Both the position numbers and the translations under genes were made by a program. A DNA stretch of 64,000 bases from Proteiniphilum sp. UBA1403. Its GTDB lineage: Bacteria; Bacteroidota; Bacteroidia; Bacteroidales; Dysgonomonadaceae. Shown here piece by piece: positions 1 through 9,113 of this stretch; the first letter of the stretch is position 1; each line of letters begins with the position of its first letter. A model generated the notes under the pieces. It had not been told where the DNA came from. It saw nothing but the letters and a program-made list of their open reading frames with translations, and made no database searches. The stretch covers positions 37,613 through 101,612 of the forward strand of contig DBQD01000071.1 of assembly GCA_002305715.1 (NCBI GenBank), written 5' to 3'.

Positions 1-24
1 ATAAGGCTATAACATAGTTTATTT

Positions 25-67
25 GAATAAAAAGAGGGTGAGTCATGCTGTAAGTGACTCACCCTCT
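25..67 (-). terminator. Intrinsic terminator of the aldose epimerase gene
   Basis: A perfect 13-bp stem (33-45 paired with 55-67) with a 9-base loop lies about 55 bases past the stop codon of the minus-strand epimerase gene. It is followed on the minus strand by TTTTATTC. Seen directly in the sequence. Confidence 0.85.
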
Positions 68-120
68 CTAAATATCTAACGGATAATTTCTCATTATCCC
101 TTAGGAAAATTTCTTACCGT

Positions 121-1266
121 TTACTTCACCAAGAATTTATAAATACAGCGACTGGTATATTTTTCACCTGGTTTCAGGTAAGATGATGGCCAGTCGGGTT
201 TGTTCGGTGAATCGGGATATTTTTGTGTTTCCAAACAGATAGCATTACGTTTGCCATATACAGCACCATATTTACCGGTTACGGTACCATCGAGGAAGTT
301 ACCGGTATACACCTGTACTCCAGGCTCATCGGTATATACTTCCAGTGCAATGCCTGTCTCAGGAGAGTAAACAGAAGCAGCAAGTTGAGTGATATCGCCG
401 TTGGTATTGAGCACCCAGTTGTGGTCGTATCCGCCACCGTTCTTCAACTGGTCATAGTCGTTGTCGATACGCTCACCAATTGCTGTAGCAGTTCTAAAAT
501 CCATAGGAGTACCTTCAACCGGAGCAATTTCGCCAGTGGTCATAAAGGTTCTGTCTACTGGAGTGAATGCATCAGCATTGATGGTAAGTAAATCATTAAG
601 GATGGTTTTGTTGCCATCACCGCTAAGGTTGAAATAAGAATGGTTTGTTAAATTCACTACAGTCTCTTTATCGGTTGTAGCTTCATATTGCAAGTCGATG
701 GCGTTGTCGTCGGTCAGTGTCATAGTCACCTTCATGTCGAGATTTCCGGGGAAGTTGGCTTCACCATCTACTGATAGATAACTGAATACAACCGTTTGGT
801 TGTTGATCTGTTCTGCTTTAAATACTTTTCTATCGAAACCTTCGGGACCACCGTGTAATGTATGGCCGAAGTTGTTTTTTGGAAGCTGGTAATCAACCCC
901 TTCCACCGTTATTTTTCCGTTAGCGATTCTATTTCCGTAACGACCGATGGTTGCTCCAAAGTTATTGTTTACGTTCACATAATCGTCGATGTTGTCGAAT
1001 CCAAGTACCACGTCTTTCAGGTTGCCATCTTTGTCGGGAACCATTACAGAAACAATACGTCCACCATAATTGGTTAATGTTACCTCAACACCGTTGGCGT
1101 TAGATAAAACATAGAGATCGGTAGAATCACCGTTAACGACCGATTGGAAGTTACTTCTTTTTAGTCCCGAAAGGGTTTCCTGCTCTATGGGAGCCTCTTT
1201 TTGTTTTTGGGTACATCCAACTACGGCAAGCAATGCCAGCAGGCAAGTTAATTGATTTAGTCTCAT
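121..1266 (-). CDS. galM: Aldose 1-epimerase (galactose mutarotase) lipoprotein
   Basis: Interconverts the alpha and beta anomers of galactose or a related aldose, feeding sugars released by glycosidases into catabolism. The 381-residue protein starts with a lipoprotein signal peptide whose lipobox ends at Cys18 (AVVGC), so it is probably an exported, membrane-anchored enzyme, as many Bacteroidetes mutarotases are. Family motifs are visible: FGATIGRYGNRIANG, HTLHGGPEGFD, the NLTNHSYFNLSG active-site segment, GGYDHNWVL, and near the C terminus CLETQKYPDSPN with the probable catalytic Glu. It is the last gene of the minus-strand locus with GH43, GH2 and the hybrid regulator, and has its own terminator. 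Family assignment is secure; galactose as the substrate is inferred from the family. Confidence 0.93.
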   Translation of the reverse strand: MRLNQLTCLLALLAVVGCTQKQKEAPIEQETLSGLKRSNFQSVVNGDSTDLYVLSNANGVEVTLTNYGGRIVSVMVPDKDGNLKDVVLGFDNIDDYVNVNNNFGATIGRYGNRIANGKITVEGVDYQLPKNNFGHTLHGGPEGFDRKVFKAEQINNQTVVFSYLSVDGEANFPGNLDMKVTMTLTDDNAIDLQYEATTDKETVVNLTNHSYFNLSGDGNKTILNDLLTINADAFTPVDRTFMTTGEIAPVEGTPMDFRTATAIGERIDNDYDQLKNGGGYDHNWVLNTNGDITQLAASVYSPETGIALEVYTDEPGVQVYTGNFLDGTVTGKYGAVYGKRNAICLETQKYPDSPNKPDWPSSYLKPGEKYTSRCIYKFLVK

Positions 1267-1317
1267 CTTTTTCTGGTTTATATTTAATAATTATTTATCA
1301 GGATCGTCATCCATTCA

Positions 1318-1352
1318 CAAATTTACATGTTTTTCTTGTAAAATATCACAAA
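1318..1352 (-). promoter_or_regulatory. Candidate Bacteroidetes promoter upstream of the epimerase gene
   Basis: On the minus strand a TAAATTTG box (1318-1325) matches the Bacteroidetes -7 consensus TAnnTTTG. A TTTG (1349-1352) lies 23 bases upstream, slightly farther than the usual 19-21. It falls in the gap between the GH43 and epimerase genes, so the epimerase could be transcribed separately. Confidence 0.35.
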
Positions 1353-1374
1353 GCGTTAAAAATAAAGTCCAAAA

Positions 1375-2376
1375 TCAGAAATAAGGTCTCTCTGATTTAA
1401 GAGAAGGAGAGCCCCCAACAACAAAAGGCCAGTCGTTTTTCCAACGTACTTGATCCAGCATCAGCACCCTTCCTTTTGGATTCATAACGGATACAGCATG
1501 ATACAGAATCCAGTCCTTACCTTTTGCATCTTGTACTATTTCTGAGTTGTGTCCAGTACCCACAAACATTGCGTTCTTCTCGATCAGCACCTCGTGATGA
1601 TTCTCCATCATAAAGTGCCCCTGCTTATTGAGGTATGGCCCTAATAGGTTTCTCGACCGCCCCACAACAGTGGTATAGGTGCTTTTCAGTCCTTCGCAAC
1701 AGGAGCCGATGGAGGCGAACATAAAATAAAAACCATTCCGCTTATGAATGTAGACACCTTCGTAGGCTGTCCCGGCTACTTGTTGCTTTTCTGCGCCCTG
1801 TTTCAGGGAGAGACCATCGTCGGAGAGCTCAATGGCATACAACCCGCGGAAGCTTCCCCAGAAAAGATATTTCTTGCCATTCTCTTCGATAAAAAACGGG
1901 TCGATTGAATTTTGCACTCCAATTTCATTGCTGCGAAAAAGCTTCCCCTTGTCGGTGAAGGGACCTTCCGGTTTGTCGGCCGTTGCCACCCCAATACCAC
2001 AGGTCCACTCCCCTCCCCAGACCGACATGGAATAGTAGAGGAGATACTTTCCGTTGATGTAATTAATATCCGGTGCCCACAAACCACCACGACGCTCAAA
2101 GGTAGGTCTTGTTTCATTGGTGAAAGCTGTCCCCACTTGCTCCCAGTTAATTAGGTCCTTCGAACGATGGATAGGAGTATTCCGTATATCCTCTGTCGCA
2201 TAGAGATAGAAATAACCATCCTTTGCTTTGATGATGGAGGGGTCAGGCAGACTGTAGTTGATGACCGGGTTTTCATAGACCTTTTCTGTACCGGTAGGTT
2301 TCTCCAATGAGAGATCCTTTGATTTACAGGAGATGAGAAGAAGAATGCAGAAGATTGTTGGAATTAGTCGTGCCAT
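1375..2376 (-). CDS. Glycoside hydrolase family 43 lipoprotein
   Basis: Predicted five-bladed beta-propeller glycosidase, probably acting on alpha-L-arabinofuranosyl or beta-xylosyl linkages; endo-arabinanase-like enzymes are the closest type I recognise. The 333-residue protein has a lipobox ending at Cys17 (LLISC). The GH43 catalytic triad is visible: base Asp45 in SLPDPS, the pKa-modulating Asp in NSIDPFF, and the general-acid Glu in AYEGVYI. Further family segments are GLWAPDINYINGKYLLYYS and GTGHNSEIV. It sits between GH2 and the epimerase on the same strand, so the enzymes probably act together on an arabinose- and galactose-containing glycan. The exact substrate and GH43 subfamily cannot be fixed from sequence reading alone. 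Confidence 0.88.
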   Translation of the reverse strand: MARLIPTIFCILLLISCKSKDLSLEKPTGTEKVYENPVINYSLPDPSIIKAKDGYFYLYATEDIRNTPIHRSKDLINWEQVGTAFTNETRPTFERRGGLWAPDINYINGKYLLYYSMSVWGGEWTCGIGVATADKPEGPFTDKGKLFRSNEIGVQNSIDPFFIEENGKKYLFWGSFRGLYAIELSDDGLSLKQGAEKQQVAGTAYEGVYIHKRNGFYFMFASIGSCCEGLKSTYTTVVGRSRNLLGPYLNKQGHFMMENHHEVLIEKNAMFVGTGHNSEIVQDAKGKDWILYHAVSVMNPKGRVLMLDQVRWKNDWPFVVGGSPSLKSERPYF

Positions 2377-2403
2377 AGGATTAAGTTGAGTTCGTAAAGA
2401 TAA

Positions 2404-2440
2404 TAAACTCTCTCATCCAAAGGAGAGATGAGAGAGTTTA
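2404..2440 (-). terminator. Hairpin between the GH2 and GH43 genes
   Basis: A perfect 14-bp inverted repeat (2404-2417 with 2427-2440) lies just past the GH2 stop and 28 bases before the GH43 start. On the minus strand it is followed by TTATCTTTAC, a poor U-tract. It may be a weak terminator, attenuator or mRNA-stabilising stem. Confidence 0.6.
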
Positions 2441-2465
2441 AAAATGTATATTGAAAAATGAGATG

Positions 2466-4277
2466 TTAGTCGTTCAGGATATTGCAGATTTCCTGATTTA
2501 CTTTTCTAACCCTTTCTTCATCAATTTTGACCAGCTTGCGGTCGTATGTCATCAATCCGTTTACCTCTATTTCCACGTCGGTAGTCTGCGTATATACAGC
2601 AGCCGAGAAACCCTGCAGGATGAGCTTTTTCAACTCTTCGGCATATTTCACATATTCATCGGTCACTTCCTTAGAACTGTTGAACTGCACATAACCCCAG
2701 TTGCGGTTTGGTTCCCACAGGTGATCTTTATTGGCCCATCCAATGCCACCATACTCTCCCAACACCGTTGGACGTTGTGCATCATACAAAAAGAGTTGAG
2801 GAGAGGGATACTGGTGCAAGTCGAGCATATCACCAACCTGATAATGGTTCCCACCACTGGCCGGGTTTACCAGACGAGAAGGATCATATTGCTTGGTCCA
2901 CTCTGCAATTTCTTGGGTTTTAAATTGTCCCCACGCTTCGTTAAAGGGCACCCATACACCTATAGAAGGATAAGAGTAGAGATAATCGATAATATCTTTC
3001 CATTCTTTTCGGAAATTGGCTTCCGATTCAGGTGAGCGTAACCGTTCATTTCCGGTGAAATATTGACGCATCTGCCATTCCGGACTTCTATCTCCGCTAG
3101 GCATATCCTGCCATACAATAATACCATGACGGTCGCAATGAGTATACCAGCGAGCCGGTTCAACCTTCACATGTTTGCGGATCATGTTAAAGCCAAAATC
3201 TTTTGTTTTGATCACATCATATTCCAACGCTTCATCGGTTGGGGCGGTATAGAGACCGTCGGGCCACCAACCTTGATCGAGGGGGCCAAATTGAAAGAGG
3301 TCTTTGTTGTTAAGCTGAAGACGTACAATGCCTTTATCGTCACGTTTTGTGGAATACTTGCGCATAGCTGCATAGCTCTTCACCTTATCCACTTGCTTTG
3401 CACCATTCCAAAGTACCACTACCACATCGTAGAGGAAGGGGCTATTGGGCGACCAGAGTTTCACATTCTCCTGCATGATAACTTCTACTGGTTGATTGTT
3501 GATAACCTTTGAAGTAGCTACAATTTTATCTCCCTCTTTTATAACCACTTCAACCTTCTGTGCAGAAGTAACAGAGTTAACTATTGCTTCAACCTTCAGC
3601 GTGTTGTTGTCGATGTTGGGGGTTATTTTGAGGTTTTCGATATATGTTTCCGGTACCGGTTCCAACCATACTGTCTGCCAAATACCTGTAACAGGTGTGT
3701 ACCAGATACCCTCGGGTCTGTTCACCTGCTTTCCGCGAGGTTGGAATCCCTGATCGGTAGAGTCCCATACTTTTACAACAATCCTGTTCTTTCCGCTTAC
3801 CAAAGCTGGGGTAATATCAAAAGAAAAAGGGGTATACCCACCCGTGTGTTGACCCACTTTTACATCGTTTATCCATACATCGGCTTTCCAGTCAACAGCT
3901 CCAAAATGAAGCAGAATCTTGTTATTTTTCCATTTAGAAGGAACCGTAAATTCACGTTCGTACCATAATTCATTCTCACTTCCCACTCTTTTCTGCACGC
4001 CTGATAGGCTCGACTCAATAGCAAAAGGCACGAGGATCTCGCCATCATAGTTTGTTGGTTTTTGTTTTCCAACCGGTTGAATCGCATAATTCCAGAGGCC
4101 GTTCAGGTTTTGCCATTCTGCGCGTTCCATGATAGGTCTTGGATACTCAGGCAAAACATTGTTGACATCTATTTCAGATGCCCAGCGGGTTTTAATTTTA
4201 TCTCCTGCTGGCTGCCACTGGGCAGAAAGATTCAGAGTTAAAAGTAACGTAAATAATAAAGTAACAATAGTTCTCAT
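2466..4277 (-). CDS. Glycoside hydrolase family 2 enzyme, secreted
   Basis: Retaining beta-glycosidase of the GH2 clan (beta-galactosidase, beta-glucuronidase or related). It is 603 residues, shorter than LacZ-type enzymes and close to the compact three-domain GH2 form: jelly-roll N-terminal domain (residues about 40-210), immunoglobulin-like middle domain (about 210-310), TIM barrel to the end. A cleavable signal peptide ends near LNLSAQ at residue 20. The acid/base is Glu447 in PFNEAWGQF and the nucleophile is Glu508 in VLGEYGGIG. It is cotranscribed with, or adjacent to, the hybrid regulator upstream and the GH43 downstream. The GH2 assignment is secure; the sugar cleaved is not determined. 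Confidence 0.9.
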   Translation of the reverse strand: MRTIVTLLFTLLLTLNLSAQWQPAGDKIKTRWASEIDVNNVLPEYPRPIMERAEWQNLNGLWNYAIQPVGKQKPTNYDGEILVPFAIESSLSGVQKRVGSENELWYEREFTVPSKWKNNKILLHFGAVDWKADVWINDVKVGQHTGGYTPFSFDITPALVSGKNRIVVKVWDSTDQGFQPRGKQVNRPEGIWYTPVTGIWQTVWLEPVPETYIENLKITPNIDNNTLKVEAIVNSVTSAQKVEVVIKEGDKIVATSKVINNQPVEVIMQENVKLWSPNSPFLYDVVVVLWNGAKQVDKVKSYAAMRKYSTKRDDKGIVRLQLNNKDLFQFGPLDQGWWPDGLYTAPTDEALEYDVIKTKDFGFNMIRKHVKVEPARWYTHCDRHGIIVWQDMPSGDRSPEWQMRQYFTGNERLRSPESEANFRKEWKDIIDYLYSYPSIGVWVPFNEAWGQFKTQEIAEWTKQYDPSRLVNPASGGNHYQVGDMLDLHQYPSPQLFLYDAQRPTVLGEYGGIGWANKDHLWEPNRNWGYVQFNSSKEVTDEYVKYAEELKKLILQGFSAAVYTQTTDVEIEVNGLMTYDRKLVKIDEERVRKVNQEICNILND

Positions 4278-4419
4278 ATAAAAATTTTTAGGGTTTATAT
4301 TGTTTCATTCATATTACAAGCGAATACAATTCTGATTCCAATTCATTGGCACGAAAGTACGAGAAATTCGTCTCTTATTTCCGAAATTCCGATCAAAAAC
4401 TAGCAATATTCTCTCAAAA

Positions 4420-7400
4420 TTACCTTTGATCCTGAAAATCCTTGGGAAGTATCCCAAATTGTTGTTGAAAACACTTTGCAAAATAGGATGGAGAATTAAA
4501 TCCCACCATATAGCAGATCTCATTTACTTTGTACTCGTTTTGCTTTAATAACAGGGCTGCTTTCTTGAGTCGCTCTAATCGTATATAATCATTCGGTGTA
4601 AGATCAAGTACACCTTTCACTTTCCGGTAAAAACTTGCACGGCTCATGTTAAACCGCTCAGCCATATCTTCAACATTGAAATCCGACTCCGACAGGTTTT
4701 CTTGGATCACCTCATTTAGTTTTCTAATGAAGGCTTCATCGGACTTGTTTAATGCAACCGATGAAGCTCCGATAAGAGGATTTTTCAAGAACGACTCTCG
4801 CAGTTTCTCCCGACTCTGAAGTAGATTTTCAATTCGGGCCAACAGCACTTCCACCGAAAATGGTTTCTCAAGATATGCATCTGCTCCTAACTCGTAACCT
4901 TGCACCTTTGATTGAGCCATTACTTTGGCCGTAAGCAGGATCACCGGAATGTGACTAATCTCCATATCTGTCTTCAGTTTCTGCGTTAATTCAAAACCAT
5001 CCATTTCAGGCATCATAACATCGGTTATTACCAAATTCACGGTGTTCTTTTTCAGTTTCTCCAGCGCTTGCAAACCGTCTTTGGCCGTCAACACATAATA
5101 ATGTTTTGATAGAAAATTTGCGACAAACTCCAGTAACTCCAGATCATCGTCTACCAACAACAGGGTACTTTCTTTTTTATCAACTAAGGAAACTTTATCG
5201 GTGCTTATTTCACTCTTTTCCTGTTCAGGGTTTGCCATTATCGGGGTTTCAACATCGCCCACTGGCAGCTTCAACAGAAATCGGTTATACATTGTATCGT
5301 TTAGGTAGTTCAATGAACCACCATGAAGCTCTGCCAATGAAGTGACCAATGCTAGTCCTATACCTGTTCCAGATGTTGTATTACTCTTATCCGAATCAAT
5401 CTGCACAAAGGGTTTGAAGATTTCATCCTTATATGCATAAGGAATTAACCTACCATCATTTTCAATAAGTAGCTGAAATTTTTTCTGCTCTTTTTCCTGT
5501 ATTGATGCTTGCAACCGCACATAATGATCACCATATTTCATGGCATTATTCAATAAATTGCTAACGATCTTCAGGAAAGCCTCTTTGTCCATTTGCATGA
5601 ATATATCCTGCTCCGGCAGTTCAGTCACAACACTGATATTCTTTTGTTTTGCCAAGGGCGTATATCGGAGCATTGTCTCCTTAAGAAGTTCAGTCGCATT
5701 ATACGTTTGCATATGTAACAGATACGCTTCAGACTCTGTTTTACGAAAATCGAGAAGCTGATTGGTCAGATTGAGCAAACGATCTGTATTTTTACTCATA
5801 ATATGCAAATTATCTTTTACACTATCAGAAACACTCTCTGTCAACAATACATGATCGAGTGGCGCCTTAATCAATGTAAGAGGTGTTCGGATCTCATGCG
5901 CTACATTTGTAAAGAACTTTATTTTAGACTTATACAATTCTCGCTCTTTCATTTGCTCAAATTCTTTCATTTTCACCTTCTGTTTGAATTTGTTGCGTAT
6001 ATTCAAAAAGTGAATCAGAAAATATAGTGCCGTAAAGAATATAACTATATACACCAAATATGCCCATGTGTTTAACCAAATGGGAGGTTTAATCCGAATC
6101 GACAATGAGGCAATCTGCTCAATTGGCTCCATGCCATCTTCTTTTGCAACCCCCAACTTTACATGATAATGACCGGGTTTTAAATTTGAGTAAGCTATTG
6201 TATGATTGCTTCTTACCGGAATCCATGTTTTATCGAATCCCTGCATGGTGTAATAGAGTGGATTTGTATCTGTTCCGGCATAATTTAAATGGGCAATATT
6301 AATGCTGAGAGAGTTCTGATGATGCGGTAATATCACAGAATTGGTATAGATAAGACTTTGCGACAAGGGTGAGTTCTCATCTTTTGGATTTATTCTGAGA
6401 TTGTTTACATAGAGATCCGTAAAAAAAACCGCTGAAGCTTGCGGACTCTCTATAAAATCATCCGGATTGAAACGAACAAAACCATCTAACGAGCCAAAAT
6501 AGATCATTCCATCTCTAGTTTTGAAGCTCGACTGGTAATTGAATTGGTTGGTCTTCAGACCATTTTTGACTGTATAATTTTTAAAGGCCCTTTTGTTGGG
6601 ATCAAAACAAACCAAACCGGAATTGGTAGAGAACCAAAGATTACCTACCTGGTCGTCTACAATCTTGTATACAACATCGTTTGGTAATCCATTCAAGCTG
6701 TTGTAGGTTGTAAAAGTCTCTTTCTCTCTATTAAATAGACCGATACCTCCACCTTGTGTTGTAACCCACAGCCTTCCGCTACCATCTTCATATACAGAGG
6801 TTGTTTTATTATAGGGTAAACTTTCTCGAATGAAAGGATCATGTTCAAAATGAGTCCATTTTGTGGAAGCTGGATTAAATCGAAATAGCCCATTTAAAAA
6901 GGTAGATATCCATATATATCCATAGCTGTCTTCAAAAATATTCTGAATTGATATCCCTTTTAATTCCTCAACATGATTAAATTGATTCCTTTCTGCATCA
7001 TAGATATCCACTCCGGCAAGGGTACCAACCCAAAATACTCCCTGTCGGTCTTTGCAAAGGGAGAAAGGACTGTTTTGACTGATTGAATGAGGGTCATCGG
7101 AATGGGTAAAGAGATCCATTTTTCCTGTTTTCAGATTATACCGATGCAAACCTTTTGAAAATGTACCTATCCACAAATCATCTCCATCATTAAACAAGGC
7201 GTGAATATTGGTATACAACGAGGTTAGTGGTTTCGGCAATTCCTGAAATAGGCCGGTAGTTGGATCAAAAAGATGAAGACCTCCATCCTCTGAGCCTATC
7301 CATATTTTGCCACCTGGAGCAGAACAAAACTCTCGAACTCGTTTACCCATTAAACCCTCTTTTCCAGCTTGAGGATAAAACAATTCGAAGTTATTCTGCT

Positions 7401-8439
7401 GATTGGAGAAATAATCGACCCCCCCAAAATAGGAGCCAACCCATATACCGCCATCACGATCTTTAAAGATAGAATATATTGCATTATCAGACAATGTGTT
7501 ATCCAACGACAGATCGTGTCGCAGATTGATAACCTCTCCTGTATCTGAATGATAAATATAGACACCAGACTCCGTACCTATCCAAAGGGTTGTTGGATCA
7601 ATTCGTTCTACACAACGTACAAAGATTGGATCACCACGACTGTCTTTGTCCAACACAACACGATGTGTCCTATTAATTGTATTAATAGCAACAAGACCCT
7701 TTTGAGAAGTAGACATCAACAATACATTGCCTGGATCGGGAAAGACATCCGATATTTCTCCGGTACCATGTAAAAATGTGTCGTCATCCATCAGATTGAA
7801 ATGGGTTATTTCCTTCGTCTTCTTGTTGATATGCATGAAAGGAGATGAATAGGGAAATACCCATACACCGTTGCTATTATCGGGGCATAAAGTAATCATC
7901 TTCATGCCATCCTTCACAAGTGGAATGGCATAAAAAGCAAGTTCATCCTTTTCCATGATGTAGTGAAAGATACCTTTACTCTCTAGCGACATCCATATAT
8001 CTCCATCTTTGTCGGCAGCCATATCTGTAACAACACCACTGACAGAATCATTCTCGCTAGTTGTAGTGTTGAAGCGGTGAAATTCTTCCGTGTGCACATC
8101 ATAGATGTACACACCTTCATCGGTAGCCACCCAGATATTGTCATTTTTATCTTGCAGGATACGATGAAAAACATTGTCACTCAATGTGCCATCGGGCGAA
8201 AATTTATAGATAACAAAACGTGAACCATCAAACTTGTTTAACCCGTCTTTTGTACCAAACCATATAAATCCCATCTTATCCTGCAATATGGCATGTACCG
8301 TATTTTGAGAGAGTCCATTGTTGATATTGAAATGTTTAAACGAGTAATTGAAATTGGTATATGAAGCCATGGATTTCAGGGAATAGATCGCTGAAATGAG
8401 AATAATAGAAAGGAGTATTTTCTTCATTTTGCCATTCAT
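4420..8439 (-). CDS. Hybrid two-component system sensor kinase/AraC-type regulator
   Basis: One-protein glycan sensor and transcription factor of the type that controls many Bacteroidetes polysaccharide loci. The 1339 residues read in order: signal peptide/TM (1-25), periplasmic two-bladed beta-propeller made of reg_prop repeats (about 30-690, many GxxxFFxT- and W-rich units such as GLNKFDG), Y_Y_Y domain (about 700-770), TM helix (about 780-800), HisKA with phospho-acceptor His848 in NVAHEIRTPL, HATPase (NNAMKYGD, SGTGIGLAL), receiver with Asp1140 in VITDVMMPEMDGF, and a C-terminal AraC HTH (about 1235-1339). An alternative start is Met5 (8427), which gives a more typical MKK signal peptide. 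It presumably binds an oligosaccharide in the periplasm and activates the GH2/GH43/epimerase genes downstream. Confidence 0.95.
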   Translation of the reverse strand: MNGKMKKILLSIILISAIYSLKSMASYTNFNYSFKHFNINNGLSQNTVHAILQDKMGFIWFGTKDGLNKFDGSRFVIYKFSPDGTLSDNVFHRILQDKNDNIWVATDEGVYIYDVHTEEFHRFNTTTSENDSVSGVVTDMAADKDGDIWMSLESKGIFHYIMEKDELAFYAIPLVKDGMKMITLCPDNSNGVWVFPYSSPFMHINKKTKEITHFNLMDDDTFLHGTGEISDVFPDPGNVLLMSTSQKGLVAINTINRTHRVVLDKDSRGDPIFVRCVERIDPTTLWIGTESGVYIYHSDTGEVINLRHDLSLDNTLSDNAIYSIFKDRDGGIWVGSYFGGVDYFSNQQNNFELFYPQAGKEGLMGKRVREFCSAPGGKIWIGSEDGGLHLFDPTTGLFQELPKPLTSLYTNIHALFNDGDDLWIGTFSKGLHRYNLKTGKMDLFTHSDDPHSISQNSPFSLCKDRQGVFWVGTLAGVDIYDAERNQFNHVEELKGISIQNIFEDSYGYIWISTFLNGLFRFNPASTKWTHFEHDPFIRESLPYNKTTSVYEDGSGRLWVTTQGGGIGLFNREKETFTTYNSLNGLPNDVVYKIVDDQVGNLWFSTNSGLVCFDPNKRAFKNYTVKNGLKTNQFNYQSSFKTRDGMIYFGSLDGFVRFNPDDFIESPQASAVFFTDLYVNNLRINPKDENSPLSQSLIYTNSVILPHHQNSLSINIAHLNYAGTDTNPLYYTMQGFDKTWIPVRSNHTIAYSNLKPGHYHVKLGVAKEDGMEPIEQIASLSIRIKPPIWLNTWAYLVYIVIFFTALYFLIHFLNIRNKFKQKVKMKEFEQMKERELYKSKIKFFTNVAHEIRTPLTLIKAPLDHVLLTESVSDSVKDNLHIMSKNTDRLLNLTNQLLDFRKTESEAYLLHMQTYNATELLKETMLRYTPLAKQKNISVVTELPEQDIFMQMDKEAFLKIVSNLLNNAMKYGDHYVRLQASIQEKEQKKFQLLIENDGRLIPYAYKDEIFKPFVQIDSDKSNTTSGTGIGLALVTSLAELHGGSLNYLNDTMYNRFLLKLPVGDVETPIMANPEQEKSEISTDKVSLVDKKESTLLLVDDDLELLEFVANFLSKHYYVLTAKDGLQALEKLKKNTVNLVITDVMMPEMDGFELTQKLKTDMEISHIPVILLTAKVMAQSKVQGYELGADAYLEKPFSVEVLLARIENLLQSREKLRESFLKNPLIGASSVALNKSDEAFIRKLNEVIQENLSESDFNVEDMAERFNMSRASFYRKVKGVLDLTPNDYIRLERLKKAALLLKQNEYKVNEICYMVGFNSPSYFAKCFQQQFGILPKDFQDQR

Positions 8440-8500
8440 ATGTGGAGGGTAATTATTTTACCACTACTGGTCTAATTTGCTTACCACTGATTGTGATTAT

Positions 8501-8725
8501 TCAGTTGTCTGAAATAGTCAAATCATTGATGTAAGAGGTACGAGGAGCTATACTGGTCATACTAGCATGGGCATGATATATATATTTATAACTCCCATCT
8601 GCAGTCATAAATAGTCCTTCCGGACTGGTAACCAATGCAACACATATATGTTCATCGACCGAATTGAACATGTAAAATCTGTTCTTAGATTTCACATAAT
8701 ATAGCTCTGGTTCCCAATTCCACAC
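8501..8725 (-). pseudogene. Remnant of a GH43 glycosidase with internal deletion
   Basis: A 74-codon open stretch without an ATG start. Its first part (WNWEPELYYVKSKNRFYMF, then EHICVALVTSPEGLF) resembles the N-terminal propeller blade of GH43 enzymes, where WxPExYY and SPxGPF are typical. Its last part (YKYIYHAHASM then APRTSYINDL) resembles the C-terminal GH43 segment of the form vfHaH...PRtxYi. About 150 residues in between, including the general-acid region, are missing, and there is no N-terminal catalytic Asp. I read it as a decayed gene. It lies directly upstream of the hybrid regulator, where a target gene of that regulator might have been. Confidence 0.6.
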
Positions 8726-8769
8726 TGGTCGAAATCATCGAGTATGGTAACCATTTACGTTCGGCGTGG

Positions 8770-8874
8770 TCACTTTTTCATCTTAACAACAAATGTAATA
8801 CTTTCTCCTTGTGATACCTGATTTCCGTGACAAGGAGTGTTGAATTTTGTATTAACATGTTTATCTTTGATGCG
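8770..8874 (-). pseudogene. Short coding remnant, C-terminal-like fragment
   Basis: A 35-codon stretch, preceded by stop codons and without a start, ends in a hydrophobic beta-strand and lysines (SQGESITFVVKMKK, stop). This looks like the C terminus of a secreted beta-sandwich protein. It is in the same frame as the fragment at 8890-9039 and in a different frame from the GH43 remnant. I do not recognise the family. Confidence 0.3.
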
Positions 8875-8889
8875 TTATCTTTATGATTA

Positions 8890-9039
8890 TTATTTGTTTA
8901 AGAGCGCAGCAGCACACCAAATACAAGGTGCCTGACCGTGATACTTATCTGTATTATAGATATTTCACTTAGTATCAGGTTCAAATTCTTTATATTTATC
9001 ATAAATTGGTACCACAAAATGAGGTTTATCAATCTGAGG
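8890..9039 (-). pseudogene. Short coding remnant interrupted by a TGA
   Basis: Fifty codons that read coherently (PQIDKPHFVVPIYDKYKEF, then YHGQAPCIWCAAALLNK and a stop) except for one TGA at 8965-8967. There is no start codon: the stretch begins just past the terminator of the DUF349 gene, so its 5' part has been lost. The HGQAPCIWCAAALL segment looks like the end of an alpha-helical enzyme, but I cannot name the family. Confidence 0.3.
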
Positions 9040-9044
9040 TATAC

Positions 9045-9079
9045 AAAAAATAGGCGACCGGAAATATCCAGTCGCCTAT
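9045..9079 (-). terminator. Intrinsic terminator of the DUF349 gene
   Basis: A 12-bp stem (9050-9061 with 9068-9079, one G-U pair) with a 6-base loop, followed on the minus strand by TTTTTTG. It lies 35 bases past the stop of the DUF349 gene. Confidence 0.9.
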
Positions 9080-9113
9080 GTTAGACTTTAGTTTTTGGAT
9101 GTTGTTACAACAA

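Noticed and set aside
2451..3035. Long plus-strand open frame (194 codons) opposite the GH2 gene
   Set aside because: It lies antisense to a secure GH2 enzyme, shows no family motif and has unusual composition. A shadow frame.
4344..4362. TTGGCACG upstream of the GH2 gene
   Set aside because: It reads in the plus direction, opposite to the genes here, and lacks the GC at correct spacing.
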